Shown piece after piece: positions 6,281 to 14,738 of a stretch of 39,976 nucleotides of DNA (position 1 is the stretch's first letter; every line of letters begins with the position of its first letter). The position numbers were made by a program, and so were the translations under genes. This DNA comes from SIG607 sp045605385 (lineage in GTDB: Bacteria; Bacillota; Clostridia; Oscillospirales; Acutalibacteraceae): the NCBI GenBank assembly GCA_045605385.1, contig JAZUPW010000044.1, forward strand, positions 1 to 39,976, in the 5' to 3' direction. Under the pieces are notes generated by a model. That model was given only the letters and a program-made list of their open reading frames with translations, searched no databases and was not told where the DNA came from.

Positions 6281-7345
6281 ATGGATAACAAAACTTTAAT
6301 AGATATATTTAATAAAGCATATAAAAGATTTGAACTTAAGAAACTAATTAAAGAAGAACTTTTTAAGGCGATAAACGAAGATAAAGAGTTTATAACCATA
6401 GGTAAGGGCGATGATGCACACGCTATACCTGTTGATTGGCTTAAAGGTAAATCAAAACGATATGGCGGTTTAAGTGAACAAGAATTTGACGAACGCTCAA
6501 GAGAATACAGAGAAATTTGGAAAGGTGTAAAACAAACCCCGCAGGATATTAAAAAGTGTCAAGAATTTATTAAGTATCTTATTGAAGATGCTCAATATAT
6601 GGCGCAAGACGAAAATATAAACAAACCAACAAGAGATTATTATGCAGGTTTAGTCGAAAAGTACAAGAAAAATAAAACCGAATTAGATGAATGGTTTGAT
6701 TTATCTAAGCACCAAGAAAAACATATGCCGGATGTATGGAAGAAATACCTTAAAGAACATCCGGAAGAATTTAAGAATGGGAATAAGACATTATCACTAA
6801 ATGAAAATTTGAATAATATAAAACCTATTAAGATTCAAAAAAATAATATTCCACAATTTCAAAGTAAAAAAGAGCTTTATAATTGGGTAAAAGGGGAATT
6901 TGAAAAATTAGGTTCTGTTAAAATTAAAGATACAGGAATAGAATTAAAATTATCAGCTTCAAAGGCAAATAGAGAAACATACAAAAGAAGATCCTTAAGG
7001 GAAGAAAATAAAGCGGTGTTTTCAGCATTTGAAGATATTGTTAAAACATCTATTAAAAAAGAAGATAGGGAACCCGATAATAGACATAATAAAGGGCAAG
7101 AAATATATTATAATAGATTCCAAATAGTAAATAAAGAAGATGTAGAAAATTATGAGGTAGAAATTTTTGTTGATAAACCCGCAAGCGGCGATAAAAATTC
7201 ATATTATGCCGGGCATAATGCCACAAAAATAAAGATAACACCCCGCGTTACGCAGGTGGCTAAAAATAGCTTTAACCTACACGCTAAGGGTGCTACCTAT
7301 ATTATGACAGATATTGAACTAAATTTCAACCCTAATATTAAGTAA
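6281..7345 (+). CDS. Accessory protein, LPD3/polyvalent-like C-terminal domain
   Basis: 354 residues wedged between terminase and portal. The N-terminus carries FITIGKGDDAHAIPVDWLKG (about 37-56), a cap motif like those on proteins packaged with phage structural genes; a related ITI..GDDA motif occurs in the DUF2213 protein at 9806. The middle is helical and charged. Residues about 195-320 (IKDTGIELKLSASKANRETY, then an alternating beta pattern) resemble the large polyvalent protein-associated domain LPD3. Base composition is more AT-rich than the flanking genes, suggesting a separate origin. It could be an internal protein ejected with DNA; enzymatic activity is not evident. The family call is tentative. 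Confidence 0.5.
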   Translation: MDNKTLIDIFNKAYKRFELKKLIKEELFKAINEDKEFITIGKGDDAHAIPVDWLKGKSKRYGGLSEQEFDERSREYREIWKGVKQTPQDIKKCQEFIKYLIEDAQYMAQDENINKPTRDYYAGLVEKYKKNKTELDEWFDLSKHQEKHMPDVWKKYLKEHPEEFKNGNKTLSLNENLNNIKPIKIQKNNIPQFQSKKELYNWVKGEFEKLGSVKIKDTGIELKLSASKANRETYKRRSLREENKAVFSAFEDIVKTSIKKEDREPDNRHNKGQEIYYNRFQIVNKEDVENYEVEIFVDKPASGDKNSYYAGHNATKIKITPRVTQVAKNSFNLHAKGATYIMTDIELNFNPNIK

Positions 7346-7346
7346 C

Positions 7347-8735
7347 ATGAAGAACAGATTACAAAAAATGACAAATATTCAAGCTGATTTAACGGCGCAG
7401 AACTCATTAGATGAAGCGTTACGCTTAACAGATGTCGATATGTGGGCTTCTAATCAACCCTCATTATCTACCATAGCAGCAGCAAAAAACATTAAATTTG
7501 ACCTTTTAACGCTGCAATACCAGCTGGTTACGTTCATTTACAAAACCTATGGCATATTGGCAAAGGTTGTAGATGTTCCGGTTGATGATGCGTACCGTTA
7601 CGGTGGTTTTGACATCCAAGCCGAAACTATTGACGATAAAGAGCTTAAACAACTCGACAATGCGCTTAAATTAAACAGGGATATAGAGAACCTTAAACAA
7701 GGTCGTAAATGGGCGCGTTTATTCGGTGGTGCGGCCTTGATTGCGTTAGACGGTAAAGCTTTACGCACTCCGCTTAACATGAAAGCACTTGAAGGCAATC
7801 CTGTAGAATTTTACCCGGTTGATCGCTGGCAGCTTGTATATGATAAAGCTAACATAACCGAACCGGGCGGCAAATGGTATTTAAGTTCTACATACGGCCA
7901 GGTGGCAGAATATAGCGGGCAAGAAATACACCCATCCAGAATTAAGATACTAAGGGGTAAACCAGCACCGCCTTTAATTGCACAAATGGTTAGTTATTGG
8001 GGTTTATCCGTGTATGAACAAATCATACAGGATATGAACCAGTTATTCAAGTCAAGAGATGTATTGTTCGAGCTGTTGGATGAAGCAAAAACAGATATTT
8101 TGAAACTTGAGAGCTTGCAAACAGCATTAACAAATAACGGCGCAATGAAAGCATTACAAAGAATGGTGGATTTCATCGCGCGTAATAAGAACTATAAATC
8201 ACAGATAACACTTTCAACCAAAGACGATTACGACCAAAAAACAATGTCATTTTCCGGCATTGAGGGTATATTAAAAGAAATCCGTGTAATGATGGCTGGC
8301 AGCGCAAATATGCCTGTTAATAAACTTTGGGGTGAAGGCGTTACCGGGTTTGGTAGTGGTGAAGATAGCTTAGAAAACTATAACAGCTTAATTGAATCCG
8401 AAGTACGTGCTGCTGATTTAGACGTTATTTTATGGATATTAAAGATAAGATGTTATCAGTTATTCGGCCGCGAGGTTGAGGATTTATTCATTGACTGGAA
8501 AGAATTAAGAGTTCTTTCAAGCATAGATGAACAGAATATTAACGACCACAAATTCGCTAATTTAATGCAATTATTCGACCGTCAGCTGTTAGATCCACAA
8601 GAGCTTATGGAAGCACTTAAGAAACAGAACTTGTTCTTAGGTGATACAAAGGCAATACGCGGCGAGTTAAACGACCAGCCGTTAATGAACCAGACAAATC
8701 AATTTGACGAACGCAAGGATATTACCACATCATGA
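7347..8735 (+). CDS. Portal protein (DUF1073-like)
   Basis: 462 residues, matching the DUF1073 portal family in length and pattern: an N-terminal helical part, KVVDVPVDDAYRYGGF near residue 72, and the anchor region MAGSANMPVNKLWGEGVTGFGSGEDSLENYNSLI (about 315-348, given here only as its landmarks MPVNKLWGEG and GSGEDSLENY). It forms the dodecameric ring at the capsid vertex that docks the terminase and then the neck. It overlaps the MuF-like gene by 4 bases. Confidence 0.9.
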   Translation: MKNRLQKMTNIQADLTAQNSLDEALRLTDVDMWASNQPSLSTIAAAKNIKFDLLTLQYQLVTFIYKTYGILAKVVDVPVDDAYRYGGFDIQAETIDDKELKQLDNALKLNRDIENLKQGRKWARLFGGAALIALDGKALRTPLNMKALEGNPVEFYPVDRWQLVYDKANITEPGGKWYLSSTYGQVAEYSGQEIHPSRIKILRGKPAPPLIAQMVSYWGLSVYEQIIQDMNQLFKSRDVLFELLDEAKTDILKLESLQTALTNNGAMKALQRMVDFIARNKNYKSQITLSTKDDYDQKTMSFSGIEGILKEIRVMMAGSANMPVNKLWGEGVTGFGSGEDSLENYNSLIESEVRAADLDVILWILKIRCYQLFGREVEDLFIDWKELRVLSSIDEQNINDHKFANLMQLFDRQLLDPQELMEALKKQNLFLGDTKAIRGELNDQPLMNQTNQFDERKDITTS

Positions 8736-9796
8736 TAAAGGTAATAAAGGACTTTGAGCACCTTGAAAAATATACCAATTTAGTTGAAAAACAGCTATTT
8801 GGGGACTTATGGGACTTGATATTCAAGCCGATGTTTAAGATACTCGGCTTAAAGGCAAGCAATAAGGAAAACCCAATAATAGATGCGCTGGATAAAGGCA
8901 CAATCTATTATGAGAATGGGGGATTCAAGGCGCGTAACAAGTTTACTAACGAAATATCTAAAGCGTTAATAGAATTGGGCGCGAAATATGATCGCTGGGA
9001 GCATTCTTATAAAATAGCTGTCGAGGATATTCCGGAAGATATTTGGAAAGCTATTAAAGAAAACATCATTGAAACGCGCGCTAAATTAACTCAGATAAAC
9101 GATTTTCTGGCAGATATAGAGCTTAACCTGGATAGCATCATTGATACAATGTTATTCAATAACACGGTTGAAACCATACTTGATGATGTTGGCAACCAGG
9201 TTAAAAAGAACGTAAAAAATATAAACGTAATAGAGCCGGATTTAAACGCAGAACAAAAGGCGGATATTGCAAAAAACTACACAAACAGTATGCAATATTA
9301 CATTAAGGGCTGGGCAAAAGATAAAATACCCGAAATGCGTTTAAAAGTTCAACAAGCAATATTAGACGGTTACAGGCGCGACGAAGTACAAAAGATGCTG
9401 GAAACACAATACGGCATAGCTGAGCGCAAAGCAAAATTCTTAGCGTTTAATGAAACCGCGATAATGCTGGCTGAATTAAAGAAAACAATGTATGCCGAAA
9501 TGGGCTTTAACCATTTTATGTGGATAACAAACCTGGATAACAGAGAACGCCCGTTACACAGGGAATTACATGGGCGTATATTTCGTTTTGATAACCCTCC
9601 GGTAATCGACCAGAGGACAGGGCAAAAGGGTTTACCGGGTGAAACATATAATTGCAGATGTCAAATACGCCCGATAATGACCGATGATCCGTTCTTTAAC
9701 ACAAACAATAACGCAGAAGCTGAATTTCGGGAAAGTTATAAAAGGATAATGGGATATAAGGATTTTCCGGCCAATTATCCGTATCAAACAAGGTAG
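8732..9796 (+). CDS. MuF-like head morphogenesis protein
   Basis: 354 residues. The C-terminal 120 residues follow the phage Mu gpF pattern: FLAFNETAIML, then NRERPLHRELHGRIF, and the closing YNCRCQIRP. Such minor head proteins associate with portal during prohead assembly. No toxin or nuclease domain is fused to the C-terminus, unlike many MuF proteins. It overlaps the portal gene by 4 bases (ATGA). Confidence 0.9.
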   Translation: MIKVIKDFEHLEKYTNLVEKQLFGDLWDLIFKPMFKILGLKASNKENPIIDALDKGTIYYENGGFKARNKFTNEISKALIELGAKYDRWEHSYKIAVEDIPEDIWKAIKENIIETRAKLTQINDFLADIELNLDSIIDTMLFNNTVETILDDVGNQVKKNVKNINVIEPDLNAEQKADIAKNYTNSMQYYIKGWAKDKIPEMRLKVQQAILDGYRRDEVQKMLETQYGIAERKAKFLAFNETAIMLAELKKTMYAEMGFNHFMWITNLDNRERPLHRELHGRIFRFDNPPVIDQRTGQKGLPGETYNCRCQIRPIMTDDPFFNTNNNAEAEFRESYKRIMGYKDFPANYPYQTR

Positions 9797-9805
9797 GGAA
9801 TATAC

Positions 9806-11710
9806 ATGGAAACATTAACAGCACAAAACATATTTTTGGATGAAAATACAGGCGGTAAAGGCCGTCATTTTACATCTAGATTTTTGCAGCCGGGCTTGGT
9901 AAAATACTCATTTGGGGTATGCTTACTGGCAAAAGAAACCATTGATAAGTTTATTTACCAGTTTGTTGGATGCCCGGTAATTATCAACCATAAAGACGTA
10001 ACAAACGAAAGCGCAAAAGATGATAGAATGGGCGTTGTTTCGCGTGTATGGTTTGACCAGATGGATGGCTGGTATTGGTGCGAGGGTATTATATTTGAAG
10101 AACAGGCTATTTCCTTAATAGAAGACGGCTACAACGTATCTTGTCAGTATGAGATAACCGAATATTCTAACAATACGACTAAGGCATTACATAACGGTAA
10201 CCCTTACGATAAGGTTATATTGAACGGTAAACCCGAACACCTGGCTATAGTAAAAACACCACGTTATGAAGCTGCAATGATAGCTGTAAACGCACTTGAT
10301 TTAACGGCTGAGAATGAGGATAAGTGGATAACTATTAAACCAAATGGTGATGATGCAAAAGGTAAACACTTATTATTAAAAGACGGAGAAACCCCAAAAG
10401 AAGCTATTGATAGGGTTTATAAGAAAAAAGACAAAGAAGATTGGGAAAATAAATACAGAGGTTCAAAAGAACAAAGAGAACTTTATACAACTAAAATAAA
10501 TGAGTTGTCAAAGGCGTATCTTGATGGCGACAAAGAAAAAAGTGATTATTTAAGAGCGTTTACTGATGTTGTATCAAAGAGGAGAGATGATGAATATATA
10601 AAAAAACAAAAAGAACTTTTAGGACAGTTGAAACAGGATAAAGATTTATATAATACACCAACAATAAAAGCCCAGATTGATGCATTGACGGAGTTGGAAA
10701 AATTTAATAATAAAGAAAAACAAGAAGGGCAATCCGACACCAAAGACGGTGGAGAAGAAAAAAAATCTACGTTTAAACCTGTAAAAGGAATAATGCAATC
10801 GCTGAAAGATGATTATGAAGCTGGCAAAATTAACGCTAAGGAAGTAGCAAAAGAACTATCAAAAGCCAATTTAACCCCTTATTTGTTAGATGATAATGAA
10901 GCATTAGAAAAAATAGGGGTAAAGCAATCCGACACCAAAGACAAGCAATCCGATTCAAAGGGCGATTTAGATATTAAAAAAACTACTGTAAAAATGAAAA
11001 GCGGTAAAGAAAAAGAAATTGAGTATGTTGATAGTGTTCCGGAAGGTTATAAAAAACTTGAAGGGGCGATGACTGCTCCTCTTGGCTATACTTGGTATCA
11101 TAACGGCAAATCTGTAATAGATAAAGAAAGAAAAACTATTTTAGTTAAAGATAGCGACACCGCAAAAAACACAATAGTACAAGCAATAAACGAGATAAAG
11201 GAAACAAATATGTTTAAGAATTTATTTAACAAAAAGGAGCAAAAAATGGAAAAAGACGAACTTAAAGAAATCTTTATGGATTGCATCCAGGATGTCTTAA
11301 AGGCACAGAATGAAGACGAAGAAGAAAAGAAAAAAATTGACGATGCAGAAAATGAAGATGAAGAAAAAGAAGAAAAAGCCGAAAACAAAAAGGCTTGCAA
11401 TGAAGATAAGAGAAAACTTATCGATGAAGTTGCCGGAATGATGAAATCAGCTGGCTGTGATGATGAAGTAATCAGAACAGCAATCGCTAAAATGGAAAAA
11501 ATCGGTTACGACAAATCCGAAGCCGGAACAGCTGATAACGGCAAAAAAGCAAAATGTGAAGACGAAGAAGAAAAAGAAGAAGCTTTAAACAAAGCTAAAA
11601 ACTCAATCGAAGCTTTAAAAGGGCTTATTTCTCAAGTCGATGTTAGAAAACCAGCATCTAAATACATAACAAAGGCAGATGCAATCGAATTAGGAAACAA
11701 ATTATTCTAA
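9806..11710 (+). CDS. DUF2213-like prohead protease/scaffold with inserted domain
   Basis: 634 residues, longer than a plain DUF2213 protein. Residues 1-165 fit the DUF2213 core; H62 (IINHKDV), S112 (YNVSCQYE) and H145 (PEHLAIV) are positioned like the Ser-His-His triad of assemblin-type prohead proteases (my inference). Residues 174-200 hold a WITIKPNGDDAKGKHLLL cap, followed by a Lys-rich helical insertion with QSDTKD repeats up to about 465. Residues 481-634 are an acidic, coiled scaffold-like segment that has its own ribosome site and in-frame start. It lies directly upstream of the decoration and capsid genes. Confidence 0.75.
   Translation: METLTAQNIFLDENTGGKGRHFTSRFLQPGLVKYSFGVCLLAKETIDKFIYQFVGCPVIINHKDVTNESAKDDRMGVVSRVWFDQMDGWYWCEGIIFEEQAISLIEDGYNVSCQYEITEYSNNTTKALHNGNPYDKVILNGKPEHLAIVKTPRYEAAMIAVNALDLTAENEDKWITIKPNGDDAKGKHLLLKDGETPKEAIDRVYKKKDKEDWENKYRGSKEQRELYTTKINELSKAYLDGDKEKSDYLRAFTDVVSKRRDDEYIKKQKELLGQLKQDKDLYNTPTIKAQIDALTELEKFNNKEKQEGQSDTKDGGEEKKSTFKPVKGIMQSLKDDYEAGKINAKEVAKELSKANLTPYLLDDNEALEKIGVKQSDTKDKQSDSKGDLDIKKTTVKMKSGKEKEIEYVDSVPEGYKKLEGAMTAPLGYTWYHNGKSVIDKERKTILVKDSDTAKNTIVQAINEIKETNMFKNLFNKKEQKMEKDELKEIFMDCIQDVLKAQNEDEEEKKKIDDAENEDEEKEEKAENKKACNEDKRKLIDEVAGMMKSAGCDDEVIRTAIAKMEKIGYDKSEAGTADNGKKAKCEDEEEKEEALNKAKNSIEALKGLISQVDVRKPASKYITKADAIELGNKLF
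10729..10747 (+). repeat. 19-bp direct repeat, copy 1
   Basis: GCAATCCGACACCAAAGAC occurs here and at 10924-10942, and a degenerate third copy begins at 10945. It encodes the QSDTKD linkers flanking a helical module of about 65 residues, consistent with cassette insertion or exchange by recombination between linkers. Confidence 0.8.
10924..10942 (+). repeat. 19-bp direct repeat, copy 2
   Basis: Exact second copy of the repeat at 10729-10747, followed within 2 bases by a partial third copy. Confidence 0.8.
11246..11710 (+). CDS. Nested scaffold protein from internal in-frame start
   Basis: AAGGAG (11234-11239) stands 6 bases before ATG 11246, in frame with the DUF2213 gene. Initiation here would give a 154-residue acidic, helical protein ending in the same C-terminus. 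A protease gene with a nested internal start for the scaffold is the known arrangement of lambda C/Nu3 and many other phages. A weaker in-frame ATG with AAAGGA lies at 11210. Confidence 0.6.
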   Translation: MEKDELKEIFMDCIQDVLKAQNEDEEEKKKIDDAENEDEEKEEKAENKKACNEDKRKLIDEVAGMMKSAGCDDEVIRTAIAKMEKIGYDKSEAGTADNGKKAKCEDEEEKEEALNKAKNSIEALKGLISQVDVRKPASKYITKADAIELGNKLF

Positions 11711-11733
11711 TCTTATCAGGCTATAAACAGTAC

Positions 11734-11758
11734 AGACGGGCTTTACGCCCGTCTTTTT
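11734..11758 (+). terminator. Strong terminator inside the head operon
   Basis: AGACGGGC (11734-11741), loop TTTAC, GCCCGTCT (11747-11754), then a T run to 11758. It lies between the protease/scaffold and the decoration/capsid genes, with no obvious promoter after it. Partial read-through or RNA processing may set the ratio of capsid to upstream proteins. Confidence 0.85.
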
Positions 11759-11788
11759 AATGCACACATAAAATAAGGAGAAAATAAA

Positions 11789-12244
11789 ATGGCATTAGCA
11801 TTAACAAATTTGGAAATTGCTCCCGTTAGAGGCAATGCGGCATTTTTGCCAAATCAACCTATCTTGCAGGGTTGTAAAGTATATGCAAGCGAAACAGCTA
11901 CACTTGTACCTGGCGATATCGTTGCATTGGCAACAGGTGGATCTGCTGATTTAGTGGAAGTTAAAAAAGCTGCAGTAACCGATGAACCAATCGGTGTTGT
12001 AGTTGGCAACCCGATTAAAACAGGCTGGAAAGCTGGCGAAAGAATCTCTGTATTCCCGGTTGGTTCATATGTATATATGGAAACAGGCGCAGCTTCAATC
12101 GCTAGAGGTTCTAAGCTTCAATTCAACGCATCAGGTAAAGTTTTGGCAACATCAACAGCATCAAACGGCTATGTAGGTATTGCAATGACAGCTGGCGTAG
12201 CATCAGGTGATTTAATCGTTGTACAAGTTAAACCAAGCATCTAG
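11789..12244 (+). CDS. Capsid decoration protein (DUF2190-like)
   Basis: 151 residues, rich in Ala, Gly and Val with a repeated beta-strand pattern (LVPGDIVALATGG, GERISVFPVGSYVYM, GDLIVVQVKPSI), as in the DUF2190/head-fibre family of capsid-stabilising proteins. Good ribosome site (AAGGAG) before the ATG. It lies directly before the major capsid gene, the usual place for a decoration protein. Confidence 0.75.
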   Translation: MALALTNLEIAPVRGNAAFLPNQPILQGCKVYASETATLVPGDIVALATGGSADLVEVKKAAVTDEPIGVVVGNPIKTGWKAGERISVFPVGSYVYMETGAASIARGSKLQFNASGKVLATSTASNGYVGIAMTAGVASGDLIVVQVKPSI

Positions 12245-12275
12245 TTTTTGTACTTAACATATAGGAGAAATAAAA

Positions 12276-13316
12276 ATGACAGTAGAAAACACAAAAGTTT
12301 TTGATGCTGATAATTACTCAAGAACCCTTGAATGCAATTTAAAAGCATCAAACGCATTATTTGATGTTCCGGCAAGCGGAATCATCCAAACTGTAGATAC
12401 TTTAACTACAATTTTAGACAGCGTTGTAAACGCTAAGTATTACACAACACCGTTCCCATTGACCGATTACGTTAAAATGGACGTAGGCAGAGGGGCATAT
12501 GGAACATCTATTTTCCAATTTGCAGCAGCTTACACAGGTTCAACTTTTGAACAGTCTATTATTAACCCGGCATCAACAGGCATTCATAATAACGCCGTTT
12601 CTGATATCAGAATCGACGGATTGTCAATCAAAAACAATTTCTTTAGAAATGATTATTCAATTTCTAACGAAGAACTTAGAATGGCTGCAGCTGGACGTGT
12701 TTCTTTCGATATTATCGAAGAAAAAGAAAAAGCAAGAAAAACAATGTGGGATTTGGGCATTCAAAAATCTCATTTCTTGGGTGTTGGTGATAACCAGGGC
12801 TTGTTGAACTTGTCAGGTGTAACAGTTAATACATCATTATTACCGACAGCTGTAAACTTGCTAAGTGTTGATGAAATCAAAGCATTCGCTGGTACAGCAC
12901 TTGCTACATACTATGCACAGACAAAAGGTACATATTTGCCGAACAGATGGTTAATGCCGTCAGCTGCATTTATGGCATTGGGCGTACCTTACGGCGATAC
13001 ATTCGGATTCCCGACATTGCGCAAGGTATTAGAAGATGCATTCAAACAAGCTGGCGCACCGGATGATTTCAAAATCGTTCACACAATTTACGCTAACGAT
13101 GCAGCAGCTTCTGGTTACGGCAGACACGTACTGTATAACAACAACGAAGAAAACATTGTTCGTTATATTCCGAAACCATACACACCGCATCCGTTGTTCC
13201 CGCAAGGTAGCTTAGATATGATTTCTCAGGCTGAGGGACAATTCACAGGCGTACAGGTTAAGAAACCGGAAACAGTTCTTTACATGGACGAACAATCTGA
13301 TACAGCAACAGAATAG
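12276..13316 (+). CDS. Major capsid protein (DUF2184-like, HK97 fold)
   Basis: 346 residues, matching DUF2184 capsid proteins in length and landmarks: YTTPFPLTDYVKMDVGRGAYG near residue 56, ISNEELRMAA near 129, LLPTAVNLLSVDEI near 189 and the C-terminal QAEGQFTGVQVKKPETVLYMD. It builds the icosahedral shell. The ribosome site is TAGGAG. There is no cleaved delta domain; scaffold is supplied by the preceding gene. Confidence 0.88.
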   Translation: MTVENTKVFDADNYSRTLECNLKASNALFDVPASGIIQTVDTLTTILDSVVNAKYYTTPFPLTDYVKMDVGRGAYGTSIFQFAAAYTGSTFEQSIINPASTGIHNNAVSDIRIDGLSIKNNFFRNDYSISNEELRMAAAGRVSFDIIEEKEKARKTMWDLGIQKSHFLGVGDNQGLLNLSGVTVNTSLLPTAVNLLSVDEIKAFAGTALATYYAQTKGTYLPNRWLMPSAAFMALGVPYGDTFGFPTLRKVLEDAFKQAGAPDDFKIVHTIYANDAAASGYGRHVLYNNNEENIVRYIPKPYTPHPLFPQGSLDMISQAEGQFTGVQVKKPETVLYMDEQSDTATE

Positions 13317-13327
13317 GAGATACATTT

Positions 13328-13564
13328 ATGCGAGTTCTAAATAATTCAAAATTAAACCTATCACATGGGGTTTATACCCTTAAAATAGGTGAAACTTTAG
13401 ATGTACCTAAAGATGTTGCTGATATATGGCTCAAGTTGGACGGGGTAACAAAATATGTTACCCCCGAAGATCTGGAAGCAGAAAAGGCAAAAGCGGTAGC
13501 AGAAGCACTTAAGGCCGAAAGGGCTAAGAGCGCAGCCGCACCGAAGAAATCAAAGAAAAAATAG
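13328..13564 (+). CDS. Small head-region protein with Lys/Ala-rich tail
   Basis: 78 residues. Residues 1-45 form a small beta-rich unit (GVYTLKIGETLDVPKDVADIWLKLDG), and residues 47-78 form an Ala/Lys/Glu helix ending KKSKKK. Short proteins of this type often lie between capsid and neck genes in myoviruses; a minor head or head-completion role is likely but unproven. Start at ATG 13328 with TAGGAG upstream. Confidence 0.65.
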   Translation: MRVLNNSKLNLSHGVYTLKIGETLDVPKDVADIWLKLDGVTKYVTPEDLEAEKAKAVAEALKAERAKSAAAPKKSKKK

Positions 13565-13594
13565 ACCTCACAAACAAGCAAAGGGGAAATTCTG

Positions 13595-14170
13595 ATGTCT
13601 GATATATTCGATACAGTAACAATAGAACAATTTAAGGCATATTTTAAAAGGGATTTCCCTTATTTGCCTGTTTACAGCCCGTTAAAAACATATTGGCTGG
13701 GTGATATTGTTTATTTTAATGATAATTTCTATAAATCACTAATAGACGATAACACCGGAAACAATGTAACGGACGTAACAGCTTGGCAAAAGGTTAAAGG
13801 TGATGTTTATTCATACATAACAGATGATGATATTAACAAAGCAATGACACAGGCGCGCCCGAATGCAAACATAATGTACGGGGAAACTTGCCAGGAAAAA
13901 ATAAACATATATTTGCATCTAATTGCATTTTACCTTGTTTTTGATATTAAAAATTCATCATCCGGGGTAAATTCAAGTTTTATGGGTATATTAGCCAGCA
14001 AATCTGTGGGCGATGTATCTGAGAGTTATAATATACCGCAATGGTTATTAGAAGATCCGTCATACTCAATATTTGGGCAAAACGGTTACGGACTTAAATA
14101 TTTAAGCTTAATTGCGCCATATAAAGCTATAACAATACTGTTTAGCAAGGGAGAAACCACGCTTGGCTGA
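13595..14170 (+). CDS. Head-tail adaptor (DUF4054-like) with carbohydrate-binding-like insert
   Basis: 191 residues. Residues 1-22 and 71-191 fit a DUF4054-type adaptor: helical, with DINKAMTQARPNANIMYG and a closing YKAITILFSKGET. Residues about 29-68 are an insert with the pattern YxxGDIVYFNxNFYKSLxDxNTGN...AWQKV, which resembles the aromatic CBM5/12-like modules of phage adhesins. An adaptor that exposes a sugar-binding insert at the neck would be unusual. The stop overlaps the TTG start of the next gene. Confidence 0.7.
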   Translation: MSDIFDTVTIEQFKAYFKRDFPYLPVYSPLKTYWLGDIVYFNDNFYKSLIDDNTGNNVTDVTAWQKVKGDVYSYITDDDINKAMTQARPNANIMYGETCQEKINIYLHLIAFYLVFDIKNSSSGVNSSFMGILASKSVGDVSESYNIPQWLLEDPSYSIFGQNGYGLKYLSLIAPYKAITILFSKGETTLG

Positions 14171-14738
14171 TGATAAAACCAAAGTTAAATATGATGTTTC
14201 TAATCTTGAAGAACTATTAGCGAAGTTAAAAGATGAACACTTTTTACGAGTTGGTATTATTGGTTCGGCAGCAAAGAAACAGCATAAGGGCAAAGGAAAA
14301 CAGTCATTAACAAATGCCACATTGGGTACATTCCATGAGTTCGGCAGCCAAAGTGTGCCAAATCACCCGCCGCGAAGGTCGTTTTTAGAAGATAGTTTAA
14401 GGTTTAGACTTAATTTTAATAAAGATGAATTTAAGCAATTAAAGAAATCTTTGTTCAAAAATATGTTCCAGAAAATGGATCCTAAAAAGTTTTTGGCAGA
14501 ACTTGGCGCAAAGTGTTTAGTTTATATTGATGAGGGCTTTCAAACTAACGGTTACGGTGCTTGGAAATCCTATTCGGATGCTTATTATAAGCAAAGAGAT
14601 AGAATAGCAAGCGGCAAAGGCAAACGCGAAATAACACGTTTAAGACATTCATTAGATTACTGGATGTCACACAGTATGTTAAATGTAACCGGACAATTAA
14701 AGAACTCAATATCATTTAAGGTAATGAAGAAACAATGA
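14163..14738 (+). CDS. Tail completion / virion morphogenesis protein (Mu gpG / HK97 gp10-like)
   Basis: 191 residues. LRVGIIGSAAKKQ...LTNATLGTFHEFGS..VPNHPPRRSFLEDSL (residues about 28-80, shown by its landmarks HEFGS and PPRRSFL) is the signature of this family, which closes the head or tail end during assembly. The start is TTG 14163: AGGGAG lies about 10 bases upstream and there is no ATG until far inside the conserved domain. It overlaps the preceding gene by 8 bases and the next by 4. Confidence 0.85.
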   Translation: MADDKTKVKYDVSNLEELLAKLKDEHFLRVGIIGSAAKKQHKGKGKQSLTNATLGTFHEFGSQSVPNHPPRRSFLEDSLRFRLNFNKDEFKQLKKSLFKNMFQKMDPKKFLAELGAKCLVYIDEGFQTNGYGAWKSYSDAYYKQRDRIASGKGKREITRLRHSLDYWMSHSMLNVTGQLKNSISFKVMKKQ

